Of a DNA stretch of 64,000 nt, positions 8,915-18,306 are shown in pieces. The notes under the pieces were generated by a model, which worked only from the letters and a program-made list of their open reading frames with translations, did not search any database and had not been told where the DNA came from. Where the stretch lies: contig NZ_CP023699.1 of NCBI RefSeq assembly GCF_008704495.1, positions 372,001 through 436,000 on the forward strand. The letters are read 5' to 3'. The position numbers and the translations under genes are program-made. The DNA comes from Streptomyces kanamyceticus. GTDB taxonomy: Bacteria > Actinomycetota > Actinomycetes > Streptomycetales > Streptomycetaceae. How positions within the stretch are numbered: the stretch's first letter is position 1; every line of letters begins with the position of its first letter.

Positions 8915-10067
8915 CGGAGCGCCTCCGTCAGTCCGCGGGCCACGATGACGCGCATGATCTCGTTGGTTCCTTCCAGGATCTGGTGGACGCGGAGGTCGCG
9001 GACGATCTTCTCGATGCCGTACTCGTTCAAGTAGCCGTACCCTCCGTGGAGTTGAAGCGCCCGGTCGGCGACGGCGTAGCCGGTGTCGGTGGCGAACCGC
9101 TTGGCCATCGCGCACAGCTGCGGCGCGCCGGGGTCGGCCCGGTCCAGGGCCTGGGCGGCCTGGTGGACCAGGGCGCGGGCGGCGGCGAGTTCGGTCGCCA
9201 TGTCGGCGAGGCGGAACTGCAGGGCCTGCGCGTCGAGCAGCCGCGCGCCGAACGCCTCCCGGTCGGCGAGGTGGGCCAGGCTGCGGTCCAGGGCGCTGCG
9301 GGCGCCGCCGAGGGAGCAGGCGGCGATGCCGAGTCGGCCGCCGTTCAGGCCGTTCATGGCGATCCGGAAGCCGTCGCCCGGGCGGCCGAGCAGCCGGTCG
9401 GCGGGGATCCGGACGGCGTCGAGGATCACCTGGCGGGTGGGCTGGGCGTTCCAGCCCATCTTCTTCTCGTTCGGCCCGAACGACAGGCCGGGGTCGTCCC
9501 GATCGACGAGGAACGCGGAGATCCCCTGGGCGCCCGCCCCGTCGGTGCGCGCCATGACGACGTACACCTGCGCGGCGCCCGCACCGGAGATGAACTGCTT
9601 GACGCCGGTGAGGACGTAGTGGTCGCCGTCGCGGACCGCGCCGGTGCGCAGCGCCCCGGCGTCCGATCCGGCCCCGGGTTCGGTCAGGCAGTAGCTGCCG
9701 AGGTCCTCCATGGCGCAGAGCCGGGGCAGCCAGCGGGCCCGCTGGTCCTGGTCGCCGTAGGTGTCGATCATCCAGGCGACCATGTTGTGGATGGAGAGGT
9801 AGCCCGCGATGGAGGGGCAGCCGGAGGCGAGGGCCTCGAAGACGAGGACCCCGTCGGCACGGCTGAGACCGCTGCCGCCCGCGTCCTCGCGTACGTAGAC
9901 CCCGCCGAGTCCGAGCCCCGCGGCCTTGCGCAGCACGTCGAGCGGGAAGTGTTTGTCCTGGTCCCACCGCACGGCGTGCGGGGCCAGGTGGTCCTCGGCG
10001 AAGTCGAGGGTGGTCTCGACGAGCGCCTGCTGGTCCTCGGTGAGCGAGGTGGTGGTGGTCATGGCGC

Positions 10068-10071
<4 letters not shown>
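8911..10071 (-). CDS. Acyl-CoA dehydrogenase (probably isobutyryl-CoA dehydrogenase)
   Basis: A 386-residue FAD flavoenzyme with the normal ACAD layout: N-terminal helical domain, middle beta domain with CLTEPGAGSDAGALRT, and C-terminal helical domain with HGGYGYLNEYGIEKIVRD and QILEGTNEIMR. Position in a valine operon suggests oxidation of isobutyryl-CoA to methacrylyl-CoA; electrons would pass to ETF. ATG 10071 is used because it overlaps the mmsA stop (ATGA); a second ATG lies three codons later. In the literature, Streptomyces AcdH shows a similar broad short/branched-chain activity. Confidence 0.88.
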
Positions 10072-11567
<1,496 letters not shown>

Positions 11568-11877
11568 GATGAGCCTGCTCTCGTCAGGTGGGGATCCGGG
11601 GATGGCGCGGCACACCGACGGGCGGCGCCCGGTGGGGCGCGCTCGGATCGGGGCCGCGGGACGCGAGGGCCGAAGAGCCGTCGGTGAGCCGCGAGTTGAC
11701 GTACGCCGCCGGGGAGCCGGGAGTCGGGCCCACCTCGTGGGCCTACCTCGTGGGCCTACGTCGCCGGTGCGCTAGAAGTCGGCGCATACCGTCGGTCGCT
11801 CCGCCGGATCACCTGGGTCGTGGGTACGGACCGGTGCCATGCGTGTCTGCTCCATCCTCGTGGACAACACGGAACAC
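11568..11877 (-). other. Long leader between the minus-strand riboswitch and mmsA
   Basis: About 310 bases with no convincing gene. A 27-codon frame (start near 11855, stop 11772, beginning MEQTRMAPV) follows the aptamer but lacks a well-placed ribosome site. A 13-base direct repeat (cctcgtgggccta, twice near 11735-11760) is present. No terminator hairpin with a clear stem was found, so how the aptamer would act on mmsA is not visible. Confidence 0.5.
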
Positions 11878-12035
11878 CCCGCGGCCGGTATCCTGACTCC
11901 CGGATCAGCGCGCGCTCCCCCGCCTTCCCGACGGACACGACGTCCCTCGGTGGCGCGTTGTGTTGCGAGAACGCACTCCCCGGTCACAGTGGCGGGACCG
12001 CGCCGGATTCACACCGGCTTCCCTGACACCGCGGG
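11878..12035 (-). promoter_or_regulatory. Cobalamin riboswitch (minus strand, upstream of mmsA)
   Basis: On the minus strand the segment contains the conserved aptamer core: gggaagccggtgtgaatcc, then cggtcccgccactgtga, and near the 3' end agtcaggatacc. These are hallmark stretches of the adenosylcobalamin aptamer (B12-box region and its partners). The outer stem closes as CCCGCGG (12035-12029) with CCGCGGG (11884-11878). Downstream on this strand the first gene is mmsA. Such elements usually switch genes off when B12 is plentiful. Confidence 0.85.
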
Positions 12036-12052
12036 CCTTGCCGAGGACCATA

Positions 12053-12070
12053 TAGTTGGACGTCCTAGTA
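12053..12070. promoter_or_regulatory. Imperfect inverted repeat at the probable mmsA-leader promoter
   Basis: TAGTTGGACGTCCTAGTA is an 18-base near-palindrome (core GGACGTCC, 7 of 9 arm positions paired). It lies just upstream of the minus-strand riboswitch, next to an AT-rich ctatat segment that could serve as a -10 box. This is where a regulator of the leader transcript would bind. The regulator is not identified. Confidence 0.45.
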
Positions 12071-12169
12071 AGTCCACCCCGACAGGCTCGCGCAGCCGGG
12101 GGACGGGCGATCTCTTTCCGGCCGACGGGCAGCCGTTTCCGGCCGAACACGTCGGCGAGGCGGTCGACA

Positions 12170-12218
12170 CCCGGCCGGGCCCCGACACCGTCCGGATCGG
12201 TGTCGGGGCCCGGCCGGG
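12170..12218. terminator. Perfect 21-bp inverted repeat between the two riboswitches
   Basis: The arms 12170-12190 and 12198-12218 are exact reverse complements, with a 7-base loop. It is the strongest hairpin in the window and lies midway between two divergently reading riboswitch leaders. It may work as a bidirectional insulator/terminator. No U-tract is present on either side. Confidence 0.6.
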
Positions 12219-12292
12219 TTGCCGCCTTGGGCCCGAAACGATCGTCCCGCTTCCCCAACAGCCAAGTCAATCCTCGGGTTTCCTCACCAAGA

Positions 12293-12310
12293 CCCAAGCT
12301 GCAGCTTGGG
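12293..12310. promoter_or_regulatory. Perfect 18-base palindrome upstream of the metE leader
   Basis: CCCAAGCTGCAGCTTGGG is a complete palindrome about 80 bases upstream of the plus-strand cobalamin aptamer, in the expected promoter region of metE. It looks like an operator for a dimeric regulator. No protein can be assigned from sequence. Confidence 0.4.
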
Positions 12311-12390
12311 GCGATCCGACATGTGATCAGTGCTGCCCAAGACGGCCCGCACCCTCTAAGGTGGCCCGTGCAGCTGGTTCGCCCTGTCCG

Positions 12391-12555
12391 CCAGGCAGGC
12401 GCGTCGCAAGAGGGAACCCGGTGGGAATCCGGGACTGCCCCGCAGCGGTGAGTGGGAACGACCGCCGTCATACGCACTGGATCCGGCGGATCCGGGAAGC
12501 GACGGCCAGTAGGAATCCGCCTCGGCGGATGTGCCCACGAGTCCGAAGACCTGCC
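12391..12555 (+). promoter_or_regulatory. Cobalamin riboswitch controlling metE
   Basis: The aptamer core is clear: gcaagagggaacccggtggg, aatccgggactgccccgcag, then a distal aagcgacggccagtaggaat and a 3' cgaagacctgcc. The outer stem forms from GGCAGG (12394-12399) and CCTGCC (12550-12555). It reads toward the B12-independent methionine synthase, the classic target: when B12 is present the cell uses MetH and shuts off MetE. Confidence 0.93.
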
Positions 12556-12561
12556 CGTTGC

Positions 12562-12585
12562 CCGCACGTGACCGATCACGTGCGG
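12562..12585 (+). terminator. Expression-platform hairpin of the metE riboswitch
   Basis: A perfect 10-bp stem (ccgcacgtga / tcacgtgcgg) with loop ccga begins 6 bases after the aptamer closes. It is well placed to be the terminator, or one arm of the switch, that transmits the cobalamin signal. metE starts about 150 bases downstream. Confidence 0.65.
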
Positions 12586-12733
12586 AATCCCGGTGACCTC
12601 GTGGGCGGGTCGGCGCGCATACCGTTCGGAGAACCGTGTCATCGACGCGTGTGAGGCCGGACGGTCCGTCATCCCTTCGCGTCCGCGTCCCGTCCCCGGG
12701 ATGTTCAGGAGTCATCTCGCGAAGGAGATTTCC

Positions 12734-15052
12734 GTGACAACGAAGTCCGCAGCCGCGGCAGCACGGGCCACCGTGTACGGCTACCCCCGTCAGGGCGCGA
12801 ACCGTGAACTGAAGAAGGCCGTCGAGGGCTACTGGAAGGGCCGCGTCACCGCGGACGCCCTCCGGGAGACCGCGGCGGAGCTGCGTCGCACCACCTGGCG
12901 GCAGTTGGCGGAGGCCGGTGTCCACGAGGTGCCGACCGGCGACTTCTCGTACTACGACCACGTGCTGGACACCAGCGTCATGGTCGGCGCCGTCCCCGCC
13001 AGGCACCGCGCGTCCTTCGAATCCGACGCCCTGGACGGGTACTTCGCGATGGCTCGCGGCACCCAGGACGTGGCGCCGCTGGAGATGACCAAGTGGTTCG
13101 ACACCAACTACCACTACTTGGTGCCGGAGTTGGGCCCGGACACCGTCTTCGCCACCGACTCCGCCAAGCAGGTCGCCGAGCTCAAGGAGGCCCTCGCGCT
13201 CGACCTCTCGGCCCGCCCGGTCCTCGTCGGCCCCGTCACCTACCTGCTGCTCGCCAAGCCCGCACCGGGAGTCCCCGCCGACTTCGAGCCACTCACCCTC
13301 CTCGACCGGCTGCTTCCGGTGTACGCGGAGGTGCTCGCCGATCTGCGCGCGGCCGGCGCCCAGTGGGTGCAGCTCGACGAGCCCGCCCTGGTGCAGGACC
13401 GCACCCCGGCCGAGCTCAACGCCGCCACCCGCGCCTACCGCGAACTCGGCGCCCTCACCGACCGGCCCAAGCTCCTGGTCGCCTCCTACTTCGACCGGCT
13501 CGGCGACGCCCTGCCCGTCCTGGCGAAGGCCCCGATCGACGGCCTGGCCCTCGACTTCACCGACGCCGCGGCCGCCAACCTCGACGACCTCGCCGCCGCG
13601 GGTGGCCTCCCCGGCAAGCGGCTCGTCGCCGGTGTGGTCAACGGCCGCAACATCTGGATCAACGACCTGGAGAAGTCCCTGTCCACCCTGGGCACCCTCC
13701 TCGGGCTCGCCGACCGGGTCGACGTGGCCGCCTCCTGCTCGCTCCTGCACGTCCCGATCGACGCCGCGGCCGAGCGGGACATCGACCCGCAGATCCTGCG
13801 GTGGCTCGCCTTCGCCCGGCAGAAGACCACCGAGATCGTCGCCCTGGCCAAGGGCCTGTCCCAGGGCACCGACACCATCGCCGCGGAACTCGCCGCCAAC
13901 CGCGCCGACTTGGCGTCGCGCGCCGGATCGGCGATCACCCACGACCCGGCCGTACGGGCCCGGGCCGCCGCCGTCACCGACGCCGAAGGACGCCGCTCCC
14001 AGCCGTACGCCGAGCGGTCCGCGGCCCAGCGTTCGCACCTCAAGCTGCCGCTGCTTCCCACTACCACGATCGGCTCGTTCCCGCAGACCACCGAATTGCG
14101 CACGGCCCGCGCCGACCTGCGCGCGGGACGCCTCGACACGGCGGGCTACGAGGAGCGCATCAGGAACGAGATCCGTGAGGTCGTCTCCTTCCAGGAGAAG
14201 ACCGGGCTCGACGTCCTGGTGCACGGCGAGCCCGAACGCAACGACATGGTGCAGTACTTCGCCGAACAGCTCACCGGCTACCTCGCCACGCAGCACGGCT
14301 GGGTCCAGTCGTACGGCACCCGTTATGTGCGCCCGCCGGTCCTCGCGGGCGACATCTCCCGACCTGAACCGATGACGGTGCGCTGGACGTCCTTCGCCAA
14401 CTCCCTCACCGACCGCCCCGTCAAGGGCATGCTCACCGGGCCCGTCACCATGCTCGCCTGGTCCTTCGTCCGCGACGACCAGCCGCTCGGCGACACCGCG
14501 CGCCAGGTCGCCCTCGCCCTGCGCGACGAGGTCAACGACCTGGAGGCCGCGGGCACTTCGGTCATCCAGGTCGACGAGCCCGCGCTGCGCGAGACCCTGC
14601 CGCTGCGCGCCGCCGACCGCCCCGCCTACCTGGACTGGGCCACGGAGTCGTTCCGCCTCACCACCAGCGGCGTCCGCCCCGACACCCAGATCCACACACA
14701 CATGTGCTACGCCGAGTTCGGTGACATCGTGCGGGCCATCGACGACCTCGACGCGGACGTCATCAGCCTGGAGGCCGCCCGCTCCCACATGCAGGTCGCC
14801 CGCGAACTCGCCGAACACGGCTACCCGCGCGAGGCCGGTCCCGGCGTCTACGACATCCACTCGCCCCGTGTCCCCGACGCCGCGGAGGCCGCCGCCCTGC
14901 TCCGCAAGGGCCTTGAGGCCATCCCGCCCCAGCGCCTGTGGGTCAACCCCGACTGCGGCCTGAAGACCCGCGGCTGGCCCGAGACCCGCGCCTCCCTGGA
15001 GAACCTGGTCACCGCGGCCCGCACGGTGCGCGGGGAACTGCCCGCTTCCTGA
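12734..15052 (+). CDS. metE: Cobalamin-independent methionine synthase
   Basis: A 772-residue two-domain protein that methylates homocysteine using 5-methyltetrahydropteroyl-triglutamate. The N-terminal domain starts VYGYPRQGANRELKKAVEGY; the catalytic C-terminal domain begins at LLPTTTIGSFPQT and carries the zinc ligands in HTHMCYAEF and WVNPDCGLKTR. The length is that of normal MetE. GTG 12734 has an excellent gaaggaga ribosome site and gives the family N-terminus; the frame continues upstream only through riboswitch leader. It is monocistronic, regulated by the upstream cobalamin riboswitch, and closed by a strong hairpin. Confidence 0.97.
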   Translation: MTTKSAAAAARATVYGYPRQGANRELKKAVEGYWKGRVTADALRETAAELRRTTWRQLAEAGVHEVPTGDFSYYDHVLDTSVMVGAVPARHRASFESDALDGYFAMARGTQDVAPLEMTKWFDTNYHYLVPELGPDTVFATDSAKQVAELKEALALDLSARPVLVGPVTYLLLAKPAPGVPADFEPLTLLDRLLPVYAEVLADLRAAGAQWVQLDEPALVQDRTPAELNAATRAYRELGALTDRPKLLVASYFDRLGDALPVLAKAPIDGLALDFTDAAAANLDDLAAAGGLPGKRLVAGVVNGRNIWINDLEKSLSTLGTLLGLADRVDVAASCSLLHVPIDAAAERDIDPQILRWLAFARQKTTEIVALAKGLSQGTDTIAAELAANRADLASRAGSAITHDPAVRARAAAVTDAEGRRSQPYAERSAAQRSHLKLPLLPTTTIGSFPQTTELRTARADLRAGRLDTAGYEERIRNEIREVVSFQEKTGLDVLVHGEPERNDMVQYFAEQLTGYLATQHGWVQSYGTRYVRPPVLAGDISRPEPMTVRWTSFANSLTDRPVKGMLTGPVTMLAWSFVRDDQPLGDTARQVALALRDEVNDLEAAGTSVIQVDEPALRETLPLRAADRPAYLDWATESFRLTTSGVRPDTQIHTHMCYAEFGDIVRAIDDLDADVISLEAARSHMQVARELAEHGYPREAGPGVYDIHSPRVPDAAEAAALLRKGLEAIPPQRLWVNPDCGLKTRGWPETRASLENLVTAARTVRGELPAS

Positions 15053-15068
15053 CCGGATCCCCACAAGC

Positions 15069-15102
15069 GGGGGCCGGGGCAGCTGCGGGCGCCCCGGCCC
15101 CC
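15069..15102 (+). terminator. metE transcription terminator
   Basis: Twelve base pairs (gggggccggggc / gccccggccccc) with a 10-base loop begin 17 bases after the metE stop codon. No U-tract follows, as is common in this genus. Confidence 0.8.
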
Positions 15103-15309
15103 TCCACCGGTCAGTACCGGGGACGGGGCGCGACGCTCAGTTCCTGATGCCGTCCACTGTTATGTGTCGGGATCCCTTCTTCACCAATGCCATCATCGCG
15201 CCCTTTCCCGGTGAAGAGTAACGAGGTCTCGGTACCAAGCCCCGCCGAACGCAATAGCCGAACGCAATAGGTGAGCAGCCCAACGCACCGTGCTGCCAGG
15301 ATGCACCCC

Positions 15310-15765
15310 ATGGACCTTGAGAACCCCGACGACCTCGCGATCCGCCATGCGGATGCCTCTGACTGGCACGTACTGGTCGGCGCCGACTCCATCGCGGCAT
15401 CGGGCGACGACGCACGGCGCGCGAGCATCCGACGCTGGTGCGAACAAGGCTCGGTCCTCCTGGCCGAGGACGCATCCGGCCCCTTGGGCTACATCGTGCT
15501 GGAGTACACCTTCTTCGAGCAGGGCTTCATCACCATGATGATGGTCGCGCCCAGCGCCCGCCGACGGGGCGTGGGCGCACGTCTCCTCAAGGCCACCGAG
15601 GCCGCCTGCACCAGCACGAAGCTCTTCACCTCGACCAACGTCTCCAACCACCCCATGCAACTGCTACTGCGGCGCGTCGGCTGGAGCCCGGTCGGCCTGC
15701 TCCACGGCCTGGACGAGGGCGACCCCGAACTCTTCTACCTCTGTCCAGGCGCCCAACCGGCGTAG
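15310..15765 (+). CDS. GNAT-family N-acetyltransferase
   Basis: A 151-residue protein with the GNAT acetyl-CoA fold: the beta4 segment GFITMMMVAPSARRRGVGARLL contains the R/Q-x-x-G-x-G/A pyrophosphate loop (RRRGVG). The N-terminal DDLAIRHADASDW is the usual first strand and helix. The substrate is unknown. ATG 15310 is nine bases after an agg ribosome site; ATG 15301 touches it and is less likely. A 13-base direct repeat (ccgaacgcaatag, twice, 15245-15271) lies in the upstream region. Confidence 0.82.
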   Translation: MDLENPDDLAIRHADASDWHVLVGADSIAASGDDARRASIRRWCEQGSVLLAEDASGPLGYIVLEYTFFEQGFITMMMVAPSARRRGVGARLLKATEAACTSTKLFTSTNVSNHPMQLLLRRVGWSPVGLLHGLDEGDPELFYLCPGAQPA

Positions 15766-15941
15766 AAAAGCACGAGTGAGAGCGCGGCATCCGCATCGCG
15801 GACCGGTGGAGGACGGCTCGGACCTGATCAGTTAAAAAGGTGGAGGTGGAGGCCCGGCGCCACCCACCGACCGCACACGGCCGCACAACCGTCACACCCC
15901 GCCGCACACCCGCCACCGACACGCACAGAGGTCCTCCGCAC

Positions 15942-16946
15942 ATGCCTGCCGCCGCAGCCCCCTGGCTGCTCCTCGCCGTCTTCTCCGGCACCTTGATATC
16001 CCTCCAGGCCCGTATCACCGGCGAGCTGGCCGCGGGACTCGGCGGGGACGGGTTCGCGGCCGCCGTGATCTCGTTCGGCTCGGGGTTCGTGCTGCTCGCC
16101 CTCGGGCTCCTCGTGCTGCGCGGGCCGCGCCGCGGCGTGGGTCTGGTGCTCGCTGACGTACGCGGCGGACGGCTCAAGTGGTGGCAGGTGCTCGGCGGCT
16201 TCGGGGGCGCGGCCTTCCTGCTCGCGCAGGGGCTGACCGTCGGGGCGCTCGGCGTCGCGCTGTTCACCGTCGCGATCGTCGCGGGCCAGGTCAGCGGCGG
16301 GCTGCTCTTCGACCGGATGGGGCTCGGGCCCGCGGGACCGCAGCGGCCTTCGCGGCGCCGGGTCGTCGGCGCGATGCTCGTACTCGTCGCCGTCGGCCTG
16401 TCGATGGCGGACAAGCTGGGCGGCGGATTCCCGTACGCGATGCTGCTGCTCCCGCTGGTGGCGGGCGTCTGCGTGAGCTGGCAGCAGGCGGTCAACGGAC
16501 ATGTGAAGAACGCCGCGGGATCCGCGTACGCGGGCACGTTCTTCAACTTCGTCGCCGGTACCGGCGCGCTGAGCGTGATCTTCCTGGTGCACGCGGCGGC
16601 GCAGGGTCTGCCCGACCGCCTGCCGACCGAGCCGTACGTCTATCTCGGCGGTCTGGTCGGCATCTCCTTCATCACCATCGCGGTCGCCGCGGTTCAGAAG
16701 CTCGGCGTCCTGCTGCTCGGACTGTGCACGATCACCGGCCAGCTGGTGGGTTCGCTCGCCCTGGATCTGCTGCTGCCGCACGGCGACACCCGAGTCACGG
16801 CGGCCACGGTCGCGGGCGTGGCGCTCGCGCTCGCCGCGGTCGCCGTCGCGGCGCTGGCGGGTCCGCGCGCGGGCCGGGTCGTGGCGTCGAGCGACACGGC
16901 CCGGTCTGCGGACGCGGACGCGGACGCGGGCCGTGTGAGGCGCTAG
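15942..16946 (+). CDS. DMT-superfamily (YdcZ/DUF606) membrane transporter
   Basis: A 334-residue integral membrane protein with about ten hydrophobic segments in two repeats. Each repeat opens with a similar signature: SLQARITGELAAGLG and SWQQAVNGHVKNAAG, the hallmark of the YdcZ family. It probably exports or imports a small metabolite; the substrate is not known. ATG 15942 has a gagg site 10 bases upstream; the longer frame start adds an Arg/Thr-rich non-membrane stretch. Its stop overlaps the convergent acyltransferase gene by four bases. Confidence 0.82.
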   Translation: MPAAAAPWLLLAVFSGTLISLQARITGELAAGLGGDGFAAAVISFGSGFVLLALGLLVLRGPRRGVGLVLADVRGGRLKWWQVLGGFGGAAFLLAQGLTVGALGVALFTVAIVAGQVSGGLLFDRMGLGPAGPQRPSRRRVVGAMLVLVAVGLSMADKLGGGFPYAMLLLPLVAGVCVSWQQAVNGHVKNAAGSAYAGTFFNFVAGTGALSVIFLVHAAAQGLPDRLPTEPYVYLGGLVGISFITIAVAAVQKLGVLLLGLCTITGQLVGSLALDLLLPHGDTRVTAATVAGVALALAAVAVAALAGPRAGRVVASSDTARSADADADAGRVRR

Positions 16947-18142
16947 GGCCCCGACCTGGCCGGGGACTTGCCAGTCGGGGGCTTGCCTGCCGAGGGCTTG
17001 AAGGCCCACTCCATCTTCGGCTCCATCGCGAAGCGGAACACCCGCTGTACCGGTGGGGTGCACAAGGCCGTGACCACCGCTCCGGCAATCAGGGTCACCG
17101 TGATCTGCCCGAACGGCGTGTGCGGCCAGTCCGCCTCGTACCAGTCCCCGAAGCGCGAGCCCTTGGCGAGGAAACCGTGCAGCAGGTAGCCGTAGAGCGT
17201 GCCCGCGCCGAGCGCGGTGAACCACAGCCTCCGGCCCGGCACCCAGGCGAAGAAGCAGGCCACGAGGACGACGGAGCAGCCGAACATCGCGAGCGTCATG
17301 ACCGCGCCGCTCCACCCCGGAGCACCCAGTTCCTGGGCGCTGTCCCTGCGGTAGAACCAGGCGGCGCTCATGTGCGGAGCGGCCACGTACGCGAAGGCGA
17401 GCGCGGCGGCGAAGACCGGCAGGGCCAGGATCCTGGCCTCCTTGCGGCGCACCATCCGGAAGTGCTCCGGCTTCAGGACCAGGCCGAGCACGAAGAACGG
17501 CAGGAACTGCAGCACGCGTTGCAGATCGAGGTCGTCGCCGATGTCCGGGGACGCCGAGGCGAGTGCGGCGATGGCGAGGGCGAGCGGCAGGGGCCAGCGG
17601 ACGATCTTCCACAGGGGCGTCGTCAGGCGCCAGACGAACAGCGCGATCAGGAACCAGGTCAGGTACCAGGGATCGAGGAGGCTGATCGGATAGGTGGGGT
17701 CGTCGCCCGCGGTCCGCTTGAAGAGGGTGTACGCGACTTCGAAGAGGACGTACGGGACGGCGATGCCCGTCACCAGGCGCCTCAGGCGCCCGGGGCTCGC
17801 GTCGAAGCTCCGGGAGAAGTAGCCGGAGATGACGATGAACGCGGGCATGTGGAACGCGTACACGGTCATGTAGAGCGCGGCCGCCGTGCGGCTGTCCCCG
17901 CGCAACGGCTCCCATGCGTGGCCCATCGCCACCAGGACGATCGCCAGGTACTTCGCGTTGTCGAAGAACGAGTCCCGCGGCTTCGCGGCGTTGGGGGCGC
18001 GGGCCCCGTGCGAGGCGGCCCCCGGGGTGCGGGTCGCATGGCCCGCAGGCGGCGGCGCGGTGCGGGGCTGGGGCAGCGGGGCGGGACGGGCCGGGGGCAG
18101 CGGGGCCCGATGGCGGCCCCGCGCGGGTGCCGTATCGGTCAC
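16943..18142 (-). CDS. Membrane acyltransferase (acyltransferase family 3)
   Basis: A 399-residue protein with a ~55-residue Pro/Arg-rich cytoplasmic N-terminus, then RDSFFDNAKYLAIVLVAMGHAWEPL, which contains the family-3 catalytic His region. About ten transmembrane helices follow, including FHMPAFIVISGYFSR. Such enzymes O-acetylate or succinylate cell-surface sugars, lipids or secondary metabolites. GTG 18142 follows a G-rich ribosome site; TTG 18160 is the only in-frame alternative. It is divergent from the PI-PLC-like gene, sharing a 165-bp promoter region. Confidence 0.8.
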   Translation of the reverse strand: MTDTAPARGRHRAPLPPARPAPLPQPRTAPPPAGHATRTPGAASHGARAPNAAKPRDSFFDNAKYLAIVLVAMGHAWEPLRGDSRTAAALYMTVYAFHMPAFIVISGYFSRSFDASPGRLRRLVTGIAVPYVLFEVAYTLFKRTAGDDPTYPISLLDPWYLTWFLIALFVWRLTTPLWKIVRWPLPLALAIAALASASPDIGDDLDLQRVLQFLPFFVLGLVLKPEHFRMVRRKEARILALPVFAAALAFAYVAAPHMSAAWFYRRDSAQELGAPGWSGAVMTLAMFGCSVVLVACFFAWVPGRRLWFTALGAGTLYGYLLHGFLAKGSRFGDWYEADWPHTPFGQITVTLIAGAVVTALCTPPVQRVFRFAMEPKMEWAFKPSAGKPPTGKSPARSGP

Positions 18143-18306
18143 GGCACCCCCCACAGGCAACCCACAGCTTCGATCGCGCGTCTTACCTTGTTTGCGGGAA
18201 CTCGATTGGCGTGAGACATCCCCGGCACCCTAGTCACAGGACCCGACACCCGTACAACCGGGCTGGTGACCCCAATGGCCCCCCGGGTCCCACCCGGCGG
18301 CACCGG

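Noticed and set aside
11756..11987. Small cobalt-transport protein (CbtB-like) gene under the minus-strand riboswitch
   Set aside because: The available small frames lack a membrane helix and the C-terminal His-rich motif of CbtB.
12356..15064. 902-codon minus-strand frame opposite metE
   Set aside because: It is the complement of an unmistakable MetE gene and runs into the riboswitch leader; its composition is that of an antisense shadow.
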